Origin: Pseudomonas mucidolens | GTDB taxonomy: Bacteria > Pseudomonadota > Gammaproteobacteria > Pseudomonadales > Pseudomonadaceae | Length of the DNA stretch: 64,000 bases | Reading direction: 5' to 3' | Assembly (NCBI RefSeq): GCF_900106045.1 | Contig: NZ_LT629802.1 | Coordinates: 5,022,001 to 5,086,000 of the forward strand | Shown: positions 33,068 to 41,750 of the stretch, one piece after another | Position numbering within the stretch: the first letter of the stretch is position 1 | Layout: every line of letters begins with the position of its first letter | Translations under genes and position numbers: made by a program | The notes under the pieces: generated by a model | What the model was told of the DNA's origin: nothing | Database searches by the model: none | The model's input: the letters and a program-made list of their open reading frames with translations, nothing else

Positions 33068-34750
33068 TCAGGCGGAAGCCTTCTGGGCTTTGGTTTCGCT
33101 GTTGGGCGGGCCGGCAAACTGGGTGGCGAAGTTGCCGACGCTGAGCATGTCGACTTCCAGCAGGAACGGGCCGGGCTGGCTCAGGGCACTGTCGACCACA
33201 CGGCCGAAGTCCTTGAGGTCGGTGACCAGGCCATGACGCAACCCCAAGGCGTCGGCGAGCTTGGTGTAGTCCGGGGTGTGCAGGTCGACGTAGCAATGAC
33301 GGCTGCCGTAGACCGCGTCCTGGATATTGCGGATCACCCCGTAGCGCTGGTCGTTCATCAACAGGATCACCAGGTTGGCGCGCTCCTGGACCAGGGTCGC
33401 CAGCTCACCGAGGTTGAGGATGAAGCCACCATCGCCGGCCAGGGCAAACACCTTGCGTTCGGGGGCGGTTTCGGCAGCGGCCACGGCAGCGCCGATGCCC
33501 ATGGCCAAGCCCTGGCCGATACCGCCACCGAGGGCATGCACCCCGGCGCGCGGGTGGTAAAGGTTGAGCAGGCGGTTGCCCCAGATGCTGTTGGACAGGG
33601 TTACGTCGCGCACCCAGGAGAAGTTGCGGCCGGTGCTGGCTTGCAGCTGCTCGACCATCGCCGAGTACGGCCCCAGGTCGGCCACCAGTTGGCGGCGCGA
33701 TTGCGCGCGGACCGCCTTGAGTTCGGCAAGGAAGTTCGGATCGGTGTGCAGGCGCCCTTCAAGGCGATCGGCCAGGCCTTCCAGCGCCAGGGCGGCATCG
33801 CCGCAGATAAACAACTCGCTGGCGTAGCTGCGGCCCTCGATGGCCGGGTTGGCGTCGATACGCAGGGTGTTGCGCGGCAGTTTCAGGGCGTACTTGAAGG
33901 TCTCGTTACTGCGCAGGCGCGAACCTGCGATCAGCAGCGCATCGCAGGTTTGCAGAAACTGCTCGACCTGCTTGTTCTGTGAAAAAGCACCCAGGCAGCG
34001 CTCGTCATCTTCGTTGACCACGCCACGGCCCTGGGTGGAAGTGATCACCCCCACGCCCATCGCCAGCAGGCGCTTGACCTGCGCGCCGGCATGCCGCGCA
34101 CCGCCGCCGAGCCACAGCATCGGGCGCTTGGCACCGGCCAGCCGTTCGGCCACCAGGTCGAGGGCGTCCGGTGCCGGCACGGCGACCGGGATCGGCAGTG
34201 GCGACAGGTCGGTCGGCATCGGGATAAAGGTCGACTGGATATCGATCGGGATCTCGACGCTCACCGGGCCGGTCGGCGCGGTCAGGGCGGTCTGCACGGC
34301 CAGCTTCAGGGTGCTGATGGCGGTTTCGACGCTGCGCACACGAAAGGCTGCCTTGGACACCGCCTTGAGCATGTTCAACTGGTCGCGGGCTTCGTGGATA
34401 TAAGCCAGTTCCTGATCCAGGTACGGCGTTTCGATCTGCCCGGTGATGTGCAGCAGCGGCGTGCCGGCAGTCTGCGCTTCCACCAGGGCACCAGCGGCAT
34501 TGCCGGCGGCGGTGCCGGTGGACGTCAGGCATACGCCCAGGCCGCCGGTGGTGCGGGCATAGGCGTCGGCCATGTTCGCCGCGCCGGCTTCGCCACGAGC
34601 CATGACGAAGCGGATATTGCCGCGCACCGCAAAGGCATCGAGGATCGGCATGTTGTGGATCGAGATCACGCCGAACGCCGCCTTGACGTCGCATTGTTCG
34701 AGAAAGGCGGTGATGGCAGCGCCGACAGTCACAGTATTTTCATTACGCAT
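33068..34750 (-). CDS. Thiamine-diphosphate-dependent enzyme (acetolactate synthase/decarboxylase family)
   Basis: 560 aa with the three domains of the family: an N-terminal Pyr domain (VTVGAAITAFLEQC; glutamate in ARGEAGAANMADAYAR), a central domain, and a C-terminal PP domain with the metal motif GDGGF followed by LLMND. Such enzymes decarboxylate or ligate 2-oxo acids. It could decarboxylate a 2-oxo acid formed after ring cleavage. The start at 34750 lies eight bases inside the upstream SDR gene. The exact reaction cannot be assigned. Confidence 0.88.
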   Translation of the reverse strand: MRNENTVTVGAAITAFLEQCDVKAAFGVISIHNMPILDAFAVRGNIRFVMARGEAGAANMADAYARTTGGLGVCLTSTGTAAGNAAGALVEAQTAGTPLLHITGQIETPYLDQELAYIHEARDQLNMLKAVSKAAFRVRSVETAISTLKLAVQTALTAPTGPVSVEIPIDIQSTFIPMPTDLSPLPIPVAVPAPDALDLVAERLAGAKRPMLWLGGGARHAGAQVKRLLAMGVGVITSTQGRGVVNEDDERCLGAFSQNKQVEQFLQTCDALLIAGSRLRSNETFKYALKLPRNTLRIDANPAIEGRSYASELFICGDAALALEGLADRLEGRLHTDPNFLAELKAVRAQSRRQLVADLGPYSAMVEQLQASTGRNFSWVRDVTLSNSIWGNRLLNLYHPRAGVHALGGGIGQGLAMGIGAAVAAAETAPERKVFALAGDGGFILNLGELATLVQERANLVILLMNDQRYGVIRNIQDAVYGSRHCYVDLHTPDYTKLADALGLRHGLVTDLKDFGRVVDSALSQPGPFLLEVDMLSVGNFATQFAGPPNSETKAQKASA

Positions 34751-35540
34751 GGCGGGACAGGCCTCCGGATACATCGATATGGCTGCCTGTGGTGTAAGCC
34801 GACAGAGGCGAGGCCAGAAACAGGATCGCGCGGGCCGCTTCAATCGGCAGGCCCAGGCGCCCCAAGGGAATGTGTTTGCGTTGTGCCAGCTGGGCGGTCC
34901 ATTGCGCCCAGTCGAGGTGGCGCTCTTCGCGCGCCTCGAAACGTCGACGCCATTGCCCGGATTCCACCAGGCCAATCAGGATGCCGTTGACGCGGATGCC
35001 CTGGGGGGCGAATTCGGTGGCCATCGAACGCACCAGGTTCATCACCCCGGCGCGAGCGGCCGAGGTGGCAACCATGTGTGGTTCAGGCTGGCTGGCCAGC
35101 AGCGAGTTGACGCAGACGATGGCGGCGTCGACCTGGCTTTCCAGCTGGCGTTTGAAGGCGTGGACCGGGTTGATCACCGAGAAGAATTTCAGGTTCAGCT
35201 CTTCGGTCCAGGCGCTGTCGGTGGTATCGGCAAATGTCGAGACCCGGCCTTGCCCGGCGTTATTGATCAAGATGCCTGCCGGGCCGAGCGCGGCGAGGCT
35301 GGCGGCGGCAAAGGCGTTGACCGATTCGGCATCGAGTACGTTACAGGCGTGGGCCAGCAGCCGCGCCTGGGGGAAGCGCTGGCGCAAGCTGGCTTCGGCG
35401 CTGCGCAGGCGCTCTGGGTCACGGCCGCAGAACGCCACGCCGGCACCGCTTTCCAGCAACAGCTCGACGCAGGCCAGGCCGATGCCCGAAGAGCCTCCGG
35501 TGACGATTGCAACATGACCCTGCAAGGGAAAAAGGCTCAT
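34743..35540 (-). CDS. SDR-family protein lacking the catalytic Tyr-Lys pair
   Basis: A 265-aa short-chain dehydrogenase fold with cofactor motif TGGSSGIG (residues 14-21) and the NNAG motif. The catalytic Ser146 is in place. At the expected YxxxK position, 13 residues later, the protein has T-S-A-A-R, so Tyr is replaced by Thr159 and Lys by Arg163. The C-terminal half (RVNGILIGLVESGQW) is well formed and there is no frameshift. It may bind a nucleotide without standard oxidoreductase chemistry, or use another acid-base. The second SDR in the operon is canonical. Confidence 0.85.
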   Translation of the reverse strand: MSLFPLQGHVAIVTGGSSGIGLACVELLLESGAGVAFCGRDPERLRSAEASLRQRFPQARLLAHACNVLDAESVNAFAAASLAALGPAGILINNAGQGRVSTFADTTDSAWTEELNLKFFSVINPVHAFKRQLESQVDAAIVCVNSLLASQPEPHMVATSAARAGVMNLVRSMATEFAPQGIRVNGILIGLVESGQWRRRFEAREERHLDWAQWTAQLAQRKHIPLGRLGLPIEAARAILFLASPLSAYTTGSHIDVSGGLSRHA

Positions 35541-35541
35541 C

Positions 35542-36375
35542 TCAATCTCTCATCAAGGCGGTCACGCGCGGCTGCCCACTATGGGCGCCGCCGTTGTAGT
35601 TGAGCAGGCGTGACAGTTCGTCAGCGCTGCGGCGCACTTGGGTCAGCAGTTCTTCAAAATTCACATGACCGATTTGCGTGGTCGCAATAGTCACGCCTAG
35701 GGCAGCGACGATGCTCCCGCTCTGGTCACGTACGGGCGCGGCCACCGTGGAAATCGCCGACTCAAAGAACCCTTCGCCGCTGATAAAACCGCGCTGGCGG
35801 TCGGCCTGCACCAGGTCGAACAGCTCCAGCACCGTCTTGGGCGTGCAGGGCGAGTGCTGTTCCAGATGCTCTTCGGGGTACAGCTCGCGCAGTTCGGCCA
35901 GCGACAGGTCTTCGAGGAGGATGCGCCCCAACACGGTGGCGTGCGCCGGCAGACGGGTGCCGACGTTGACCGCATTGGAAAACACCGAAGGCGGCGAAAC
36001 CTTGGCCACGTAGACGATCGAGCGCCCGTCGCGCACCACCAGGTTGCTCGGGTAGTTGAGGCGGTCACACAAGCGCGCCAGCAACGGCTGGCCAAGCTCG
36101 GTCAGCTCCAGCGAAGCGAGGTATTCGAAGCCCAGGCGCAGCACCGACATGCCCAGGCGGTATTCGTTGCCGCTGCGGGTGACGAAGCCCATGGTTTCCA
36201 GGGTGGTTAGCAAGCGGAAAATGGTCGAGCGCGGCAGCGCCAGGCGGCGTGCCAGTTCCGGCGCGGTCAGGGTGCGGTTGCGCCGGCTGAATTCGCAGAG
36301 CAGCAACAACCCGCGCTCAAGGCCAGGCACGATGTATTTGTCCTGGGCATCCTTCAACAGATCGGAATCGTTCAT
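35542..36375 (-). CDS. IclR family transcriptional regulator
   Basis: 277 aa. An N-terminal winged HTH (about residues 15-75; LTAPELARRLALPRSTIFRLL) and a C-terminal IclR effector domain with the GFISGEGFF segment and the typical AAPVRD sequence. IclR proteins of this group control aromatic catabolism and bind palindromes. It is embedded in the middle of the operon, overlapping the hydrolase stop as ATGA, which suggests autoregulation of the whole unit. The palindromes at 41394-41413 and 41511-41526 are its best operator candidates. Confidence 0.9.
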   Translation of the reverse strand: MNDSDLLKDAQDKYIVPGLERGLLLLCEFSRRNRTLTAPELARRLALPRSTIFRLLTTLETMGFVTRSGNEYRLGMSVLRLGFEYLASLELTELGQPLLARLCDRLNYPSNLVVRDGRSIVYVAKVSPPSVFSNAVNVGTRLPAHATVLGRILLEDLSLAELRELYPEEHLEQHSPCTPKTVLELFDLVQADRQRGFISGEGFFESAISTVAAPVRDQSGSIVAALGVTIATTQIGHVNFEELLTQVRRSADELSRLLNYNGGAHSGQPRVTALMRD

Positions 36376-37250
36376 AGGCGTGTACCTGTCAGGGATTGTT
36401 GGATGGCAAAGGCCAGGCGACCGGCTACCACCTGCGGTTGTTCGATGGGGCTGGCATGACCGGCGTCGGCAATCAGGTTGAAGCCGGCGCCCAGCGCCTT
36501 GGCTACGCTCAGGCAGGTTTGGGCGGTGGTGATGCTGTCGGCCTCGCCGCAATGCACTTCGCAGGGCATGTCGGGCTGGCCGTGGCGCAACAGGTCATCA
36601 CCGCACAACAACTCGATTGCCTGGCGATAGCCGACCGGGTTCAGGCGCTCCATGTTCCAACGCACCCAGGCCAGGGCCTGGGGCGTGGCACAAGGCGACA
36701 GCATGTGGGCGCTGCGTTCTTTGGCCAGGCCGGCGATACCCAGGCGTTGCAGATTGTCCAGGCGTTGCTGGCGTACCTGCTGGCGCTGCGCGGCGTGTTG
36801 CGGTGCGCCATAGCCGCGAGCCGGGCTGATCAATATCAGGCGGCTCACTCGATTGGCCTGTGAGCTACGCGCCAGCGCCAGGGCGGTCAACGCGCCGAGG
36901 GAGTGGCCCACTAGCACGCACTGCTCGACACTCAGGGCATCCAGCATCTGTGCCAGCCGCGTCGCGTACTGCTCGGCCTTCGGCGCGTCTGACTCCAGGG
37001 GGCTGGAATCACCGTAGCCCGGCGCGTCCCAGGCGATGACCCGAGCGCGGGGCGCCAAGTGTTGGGCCACTTGCAGCCAGGACGCCGCCCCGGAGCCGAT
37101 GCCGTGCAGCATGACCACTGTCGGCCCCGCGCCACATTCGCGCAGCGCCTGCCGGCCACCGGCTGCGAGCACCAGGCGCTGGGGAAAGTCGCGCTCCAAC
37201 TGGGCTTGCAGGTCAGCCGTCGGCGGGGCTTGAGAGAGTCCTGGCAACAT
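36372..37250 (-). CDS. Alpha/beta hydrolase
   Basis: A 292-aa hydrolase with oxyanion region VMLHGIGSGAASW, nucleophile elbow GHSLG (serine), a late acidic residue near CGEADSITTAQ and catalytic His in DAGHASPIEQP. This is the fold of meta-cleavage-product hydrolases and of esterases, lactonases and amidases acting on ring-cleavage products. It would fit either opening of a substrate ester or amide, or C-C bond hydrolysis. It is separated by four bases from the cupin gene. Confidence 0.88.
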   Translation of the reverse strand: MLPGLSQAPPTADLQAQLERDFPQRLVLAAGGRQALRECGAGPTVVMLHGIGSGAASWLQVAQHLAPRARVIAWDAPGYGDSSPLESDAPKAEQYATRLAQMLDALSVEQCVLVGHSLGALTALALARSSQANRVSRLILISPARGYGAPQHAAQRQQVRQQRLDNLQRLGIAGLAKERSAHMLSPCATPQALAWVRWNMERLNPVGYRQAIELLCGDDLLRHGQPDMPCEVHCGEADSITTAQTCLSVAKALGAGFNLIADAGHASPIEQPQVVAGRLAFAIQQSLTGTRL

Positions 37251-37254
37251 GGGC

Positions 37255-37794
37255 TTATCCGCGCTTGATCGAAGCCAGAGGGTGCTCTGGCGGATAGGTC
37301 GGGGTGATCGGTTTTTTCGCGCCGAGCATCACGCACATCAGCGCGTCTTCATCGCCGATGTTGATTTCTTCGCGGTACACACCTGGCGGCACGGAAATCA
37401 CGTCGCGGTCGGTAAGGATCGTCTCGAAGCGCTCGCCGTCTTTTTCCAGCACGACCTTGAGCTTGCCGCGCAACACGAAGAACACTTCCTCGACATCGAT
37501 ATGCAGGTGCGGCGGGCCTTCGTGGCCGGCCGGAATCACCATGGTGGAGAAGGTGAAGTGCTCGGACGGGATGGTGTTCATGTCGGTGCTGATACCGGTG
37601 CCGCCGGTGCCGATGTAGCGCATTTGCGCACGACGGAATTTGGGGTCGTAGTCGGCCTGGAATTTCAGTGCATCCCAGTCGTACTTGCGTGTCTCGTAGC
37701 GGGCGATGCGCGTGCTCATCCAGCTTTCAAGGCTGGCGCCGGCGGGGCGGTCCCAGCTTTTCGGGGTGTCGTTTTGGGCAGATAGATCAGTCAT
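37255..37794 (-). CDS. Cupin-domain protein
   Basis: A 179-aa single cupin barrel. The metal motif GHEGPPHLHIDVEEVFFVLRG (about residues 90-110) has His-x-His and a glutamate ligand, and the second motif SVPPGVYREEIN has no obvious fourth histidine. Cupins in aromatic clusters can be dioxygenases or isomerases, or metal-dependent binding proteins. The start at 37794 has GGAG upstream. The N-terminal 50 residues (SLESWMSTRIARYETRK) are an extra helical extension. The activity is not assignable from sequence. Confidence 0.8.
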   Translation of the reverse strand: MTDLSAQNDTPKSWDRPAGASLESWMSTRIARYETRKYDWDALKFQADYDPKFRRAQMRYIGTGGTGISTDMNTIPSEHFTFSTMVIPAGHEGPPHLHIDVEEVFFVLRGKLKVVLEKDGERFETILTDRDVISVPPGVYREEINIGDEDALMCVMLGAKKPITPTYPPEHPLASIKRG

Positions 37795-37807
37795 GACAGT
37801 CTCCAGA

Positions 37808-38575
37808 TCAAGGCATGACAAACCCGCCGTTGACCGGCAGGGTTTGTCCAGTGATGAAGCGGGCAAGGTCAGAGAGCGCGAACAGCACGGCGCCGCTGAC
37901 GTCTTCGGGCAGTTGCGGGCGTTGGATGGCCCGCTGGTCGTTGTACAAGCGGTGGCGCGCCTCCGGCACGTAGGCGGTGGCTTCCACTAGCACCAAGCCT
38001 GGGGCAATCGCGTTGACCGTGATGTTGTCGGCGCCCAGTTCGCGGGCCAGGCTGCGGGTCATGGCGATGATTGCGCCCTTGCTGGCGACGTAAGCCAGCA
38101 GGTTCGGTGCCCCCCACAACGGAGTGTCCGAAGCCAGGTTGACGATGGCGCCCTGGCCGCTGGCGCGCAGTGCCGGCAGGCAGGCGGTGGTCATCAACCA
38201 CGTGCCGCGCACATTGACTTGCATCACTTGGTCCCAGGTGTCGATGCTCAGTGCTTCGCAGCCCTTGCCGCCGGAGTTGGTGATGGAGGCGTTATTCACC
38301 AGGCCATCGAGACCGCCCAGTAGGCCGAGTGTCGAGTCGATACACGCCTGGATCGAGGTCGGCTGCGCCAGATCCACCGTCACGGCCTGCACGTCCAGGC
38401 CCTGGGCCTGTAGTTCACAGGCGGTCTGTTGCACACGTTCGTCCAATACATCGGCGATCACCACGCGGGCACCGGCACGGCCGATGGCCTGGGCGAACGC
38501 GTAGCCAAGGCCACGGGCGCCGCCGGTGACCAGCACCCGGCGACCTTCAAGCAAACGGTTCTGGATACTCATCAT
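37808..38575 (-). CDS. SDR-family oxidoreductase
   Basis: A 255-aa canonical short-chain dehydrogenase: NAD(P) motif TGGARGLGYAF (residues 18-28), NNAS, catalytic Tyr and Lys in YVASKGA, and the C-terminal ITGQTLPVNGGF. An Asp after the second strand (VVIADVLDE) points to NAD rather than NADP. Its start overlaps the permease stop by four bases. A diol or hydroxyacid dehydrogenase step in the pathway is likely, but the substrate is unknown. Confidence 0.9.
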   Translation of the reverse strand: MMSIQNRLLEGRRVLVTGGARGLGYAFAQAIGRAGARVVIADVLDERVQQTACELQAQGLDVQAVTVDLAQPTSIQACIDSTLGLLGGLDGLVNNASITNSGGKGCEALSIDTWDQVMQVNVRGTWLMTTACLPALRASGQGAIVNLASDTPLWGAPNLLAYVASKGAIIAMTRSLARELGADNITVNAIAPGLVLVEATAYVPEARHRLYNDQRAIQRPQLPEDVSGAVLFALSDLARFITGQTLPVNGGFVMP

Positions 38576-39348
38576 TGCGTGCTCAACATGGCTTTGGGCA
38601 TGTAGTGCAGGACACGTTTTTCTGCCCAGACCACCGCGCCGTAAGCGATCACCCCGATCAGGGTGAGCATGACAATAGCGACGAATACGCCGGCCGTATT
38701 GCCCTGGCCTTCAGCGTCCACCAGCAGGAAACCCAGGCCCTGGTTGCCGCCCACCAGCTCGCCGACGGTGACGCCGATCACCGCCAGGGTCGAGGCAATG
38801 CGCAGACCGGAAAACAGCGCGGCCATGGCCGAGGGGAACTCCACCAGGCGGAAAATCTGCCAGCGGCTGGCGTTCATGGTGCGCACCAGGTTGATCATGT
38901 CTGGATCGACCGTACGGATCGCCGAGAGCACGTTGATCATCACCGGGAAAAATACGATCAGGATCGCGATCAGAATCTTCGGGTAAATGGTGTAGCCCAG
39001 CCACATCACAAAGAGCGGCGCAAAGGCAACTTTGGGGGCGATCTGCAACGCCAAAATATAAGGCGATAACATCGCCTCGGCGGCGGGCGAGAGGCCCAGA
39101 GACACGCCGATCACCACACCCAGCAGCGCGCCGAGGGCGAAGCCGACGACGATTTCCAGCGCGGTGATCAGGGTATGTTGCAGCAAGCCGCCGCTGTGCC
39201 ACATCACCAGGCTTTCCTGGGCCACGCGACTCAGTTTTGGCATGACGAATTCGGGCATGCCGAGCCATCCTGGTCCCCATTGCCAGAGCACCAGGAACAG
39301 GATCAGCAGCGCGACGCTACCGAGCGCGGAGTTGTTCAGACTTTTCAT
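38572..39348 (-). CDS. NitT/TauT-family ABC transporter permease
   Basis: A 258-aa inner-membrane protein with about six membrane segments and the cytoplasmic EAA-type motif around TMNASRWQIFRLVEFPSAMA. It belongs to the nitrate/sulfonate/taurine importer family (SsuC/TauC-like). With the neighbouring binding protein and ATPase it makes a complete importer at the promoter-proximal end of the catabolic operon, implying that the pathway starts from an exogenous, probably anionic compound. Confidence 0.92.
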   Translation of the reverse strand: MKSLNNSALGSVALLILFLVLWQWGPGWLGMPEFVMPKLSRVAQESLVMWHSGGLLQHTLITALEIVVGFALGALLGVVIGVSLGLSPAAEAMLSPYILALQIAPKVAFAPLFVMWLGYTIYPKILIAILIVFFPVMINVLSAIRTVDPDMINLVRTMNASRWQIFRLVEFPSAMAALFSGLRIASTLAVIGVTVGELVGGNQGLGFLLVDAEGQGNTAGVFVAIVMLTLIGVIAYGAVVWAEKRVLHYMPKAMLSTQ

Positions 39349-39376
39349 CGTGTGCGTACCTTATTGGCCCGGTTGC

Positions 39377-40369
39377 TTATTGCGCAGCGGCCGGGCTATC
39401 GACGAATTGGTTGGTGAAGAGATCCGCAAGCGGGGTCTCCTGGGTGACGATGCCTTCGCTGACGTAGAACTGGCGGACCTTGTCCAGGCGCTCCGGGTCG
39501 ATGTGTCCGAGTACGCTCTGATTGGCATAGACGTGTTCGATGTAGAGCTTGAAAACCTTCTCCAGCGAGTCTTCCTTGCCGGCATATGCCGGTACCGCCT
39601 GTGCAAAGGTCACGGCGGCTGCGCGTGGGTCCTGGATGATGTCGCGCATGCCTTGCAGGGTCGCCTGGACCACGCCGCGCACGACCTCTGGTTGGTTCTT
39701 GATGGCGTCGTCGGAGGCGAGAATCGCCTGGGCCATGCTTTCGAAAATCTGCGTCTGGGGGATCAGCTTGATCTGCACGCCGGCTTCTTCGGCGTTGACC
39801 ACCCAGTCCGGCACACCGGCCATGGCCTGGGCCTTGTCGGCCGAGAACAGCTGCCAAACCCCGGCAGGGCCAGCGGCCTGGATATTCACGTCGGTCTTGC
39901 TCAGTCCTGCCTTGCGCAACGAGGCGAGCAGGGCGTAGTAGGTAGTGTCGGAGTACGACATTACCGTCATGGTCTTGCCCTTGAGATCGCTGATGGCGTT
40001 GATGTTTTCTTTGGCGTTGGTAGCAATCATCGTCACCCCGCCGGATCCCAGAACCGCCACGGCGCGCACCGGAATGCCGTTGGCCCGGACGACAATCGGC
40101 GTGTCACCGATGGCGCCGCCGAGCAGGGCGTTACCGGCGCCAATCTGCTTGGCCACGTCCACGCCGCCCTTGGCGGCGATAAAGGACAGGTTCAGGTCTT
40201 GAGCCGCGTAGTAACCTTTTTCCTTGGCAATAATCCACGGTGCAAACGCGGGCGAGTTGGGCGGTGCCGGCAGCAGGTAGGTAACATCGGTCGGCTGTGC
40301 CTGGGCGACACAGGCCAGGCCGAGGCCAAGGCTGAGTGTACTGAGACGTTGAAACAAAAACTTGAGCAT
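39377..40369 (-). CDS. NitT/TauT-family substrate-binding protein
   Basis: A 330-aa periplasmic protein with a signal peptide (LSTLSLGLGLACVAQAQ). The family pattern of SsuA/TauA/NMT1-type proteins is visible: WIIAKEKGYYAAQDLNLSF near the start, then KQIGAGNALLGGAIGDTPI. This family binds sulfonates, pyrimidines, aromatic acids and similar ligands. The ligand defines the substrate of the operon and is not readable from the sequence. It is 37 bp downstream of the ATPase gene. Confidence 0.9.
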   Translation of the reverse strand: MLKFLFQRLSTLSLGLGLACVAQAQPTDVTYLLPAPPNSPAFAPWIIAKEKGYYAAQDLNLSFIAAKGGVDVAKQIGAGNALLGGAIGDTPIVVRANGIPVRAVAVLGSGGVTMIATNAKENINAISDLKGKTMTVMSYSDTTYYALLASLRKAGLSKTDVNIQAAGPAGVWQLFSADKAQAMAGVPDWVVNAEEAGVQIKLIPQTQIFESMAQAILASDDAIKNQPEVVRGVVQATLQGMRDIIQDPRAAAVTFAQAVPAYAGKEDSLEKVFKLYIEHVYANQSVLGHIDPERLDKVRQFYVSEGIVTQETPLADLFTNQFVDSPAAAQ

Positions 40370-40406
40370 GAGAACTCCTGAATCGGTTGGGACCGCAAAG
40401 GCGTGA

Positions 40407-41258
40407 TCAATGCAGTTCGGTGTTTGCGCCGACTTGCAGCAACTCCATCAGGCGGCCCACCAACGGGCCGATTTCCGGCAGCTTGCGGCGCTCCAGCGGG
40501 TTGTCGCGAAACGGCAGGTCGATACTGATTTCTTCAACGATGGTGCCGGGGCGGGCGCTCATGACCAGCAACCGGTCAGACATGGCTATGCCTTCGATCA
40601 GGTCGTGGGTGATGAACAGCGCGGTCTTCTTTTCGTCGAACAGCATCCGCGCCATGTCCTGTTGCAGGATCATCTTGGTCTGGGCATCGAGGGCGGAAAA
40701 CGGTTCGTCGAGGAACAGCACCTGCGGATCAATAGCCAGGGTGCGGGCCAGGGCGGCGCGCTGGCGCATGCCACCGGACAGTTGGAACGGGTAGTGATCG
40801 GCGAAACCGTTGAGGTGACAGCGATCAAGTAAGTCGAGGGCCACCTTCTTCCGGGTGGCGGCGGGCACGCCCTGAATCTCCAGCCCCAGCTCGACGTTGC
40901 GGCGGATGCTGCGCCAGGGCATCAGCAAGTCTTTTTGCAGCATGAAGGCGACCTGCGGCACAGGACCTGTGACCGGCTCGCCACCGACAAAGACCTCACC
41001 TTCGCTCGGACGGTACAGACCAGAACCCATATTCAGAATGGTGCTCTTGCCACAACCGGAAGGGCCGATGATCGAGACCACTTCACCCCGGCGAATCTTG
41101 AAATTTACCTCGCGGATGGCAAACGGCGCGTCTGTTTTGCCTTTGGCCGGGAAACATTTACCGACATTGCGAAATTCGATTTCAGTCGGTTCCAGATCTT
41201 CCTTAAGCGCGGGCTTATTCCATTGGGGTGTCACGGCGTACATCTCTTTCACAGCCAT
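40407..41258 (-). CDS. NitT/TauT-family ABC transporter ATP-binding protein
   Basis: A 283-aa ATPase with Walker [10 protein letters not shown], signature LSGGMRQR, Walker B VLFLDEPFSALD and H-loop ITHD. It has an N-terminal extension of about 28 residues before the first conserved strand. The start at 41258 (MAVKEM) has only a weak AGAGAA site, and ATG 41243 is a possible alternative. It is the first gene of the 18-gene operon, directly behind the palindrome-bearing promoter region. Confidence 0.92.
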   Translation of the reverse strand: MAVKEMYAVTPQWNKPALKEDLEPTEIEFRNVGKCFPAKGKTDAPFAIREVNFKIRRGEVVSIIGPSGCGKSTILNMGSGLYRPSEGEVFVGGEPVTGPVPQVAFMLQKDLLMPWRSIRRNVELGLEIQGVPAATRKKVALDLLDRCHLNGFADHYPFQLSGGMRQRAALARTLAIDPQVLFLDEPFSALDAQTKMILQQDMARMLFDEKKTALFITHDLIEGIAMSDRLLVMSARPGTIVEEISIDLPFRDNPLERRKLPEIGPLVGRLMELLQVGANTELH

Positions 41259-41393
41259 TGGGAGGGTTCTCTGGTCTGTTTTATAGGTGATACGACGTTT
41301 AGTGCATGAACAATGCCAGTGAGTTATTTCCTACGTTAATAGAGTGATTAGTATTGAATATCAGATGGTTAGGGGAAAATATCGAAAAGCTTG

Positions 41394-41413
41394 ACGTTTC
41401 ATATATGAAACGT
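41394..41413. promoter_or_regulatory. Perfect 20-bp palindrome upstream of the catabolic operon
   Basis: ACGTTTCATATATGAAACGT is exactly self-complementary. It is 136 bp upstream of the first gene. It shares the core GTTTYATATATRAAAC with the palindrome at 41511. Candidate operator for the IclR regulator at 35542; binding is inferred. Confidence 0.6.
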
Positions 41414-41510
41414 TGCTTCTTATATGGCACGAAATTGCACACCGCCCGTGGAAGTTGCGAGAAGTTGATGCTTTTCAGGTAACGCGAGAAAGTTACGAAA
41501 GGGCTTATTT

Positions 41511-41526
41511 GTTTTATATATAAAAC
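41511..41526. promoter_or_regulatory. Perfect 16-bp palindrome, second operator candidate
   Basis: GTTTTATATATAAAAC is exactly self-complementary and matches the core of the 41394 site except for the symmetric C/T and G/A positions. Centre-to-centre distance is 115 bp. A weaker site with one good half (GTTTTATA) lies at 41278-41293, 118 bp on the other side. Confidence 0.55.
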
Positions 41527-41532
41527 GCACGC

Positions 41533-41631
41533 TGTAGGAGCGAGCTTGCTCGCGAAAAACCTGAGGTCGCGGCGTTGATTCAGAATGCCCGCGTTATCGT
41601 TAACGCTTTTCGCGAGCAAGCTCGCTCCTAC
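41533..41631 (-). repeat. REPIN, copy 4 (reverse orientation)
   Basis: Arms are TGTAGGAGCGAGCTTGCTCG at the left and its complement at the right. The conserved loop sequence appears in reverse as CCCGCGTTATCGTTAACG. It separates the catabolic operon promoter from the aspA terminator. Confidence 0.95.
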
Positions 41632-41662
41632 CAAAGGGGGCGGCACATCATGAAACGAGGGC

Positions 41663-41705
41663 AAAAAAAAGGGCCTGAAGATCGTAATCTTCAAGCCCTC
41701 AAAAG
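41663..41705 (-). terminator. Rho-independent terminator of aspA
   Basis: The 13-bp stem AGGGCCTGAAGAT / ATCTTCAAGCCCT around CGTA has one mismatch. On the minus strand it is followed by a run of eight T. It lies about 50 bp after the aspA stop. Confidence 0.9.
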
Positions 41706-41750
41706 GTGAGAGGTGTCTAGTCCCTCAACCTGGTGAGCGGTGCAACGCGA

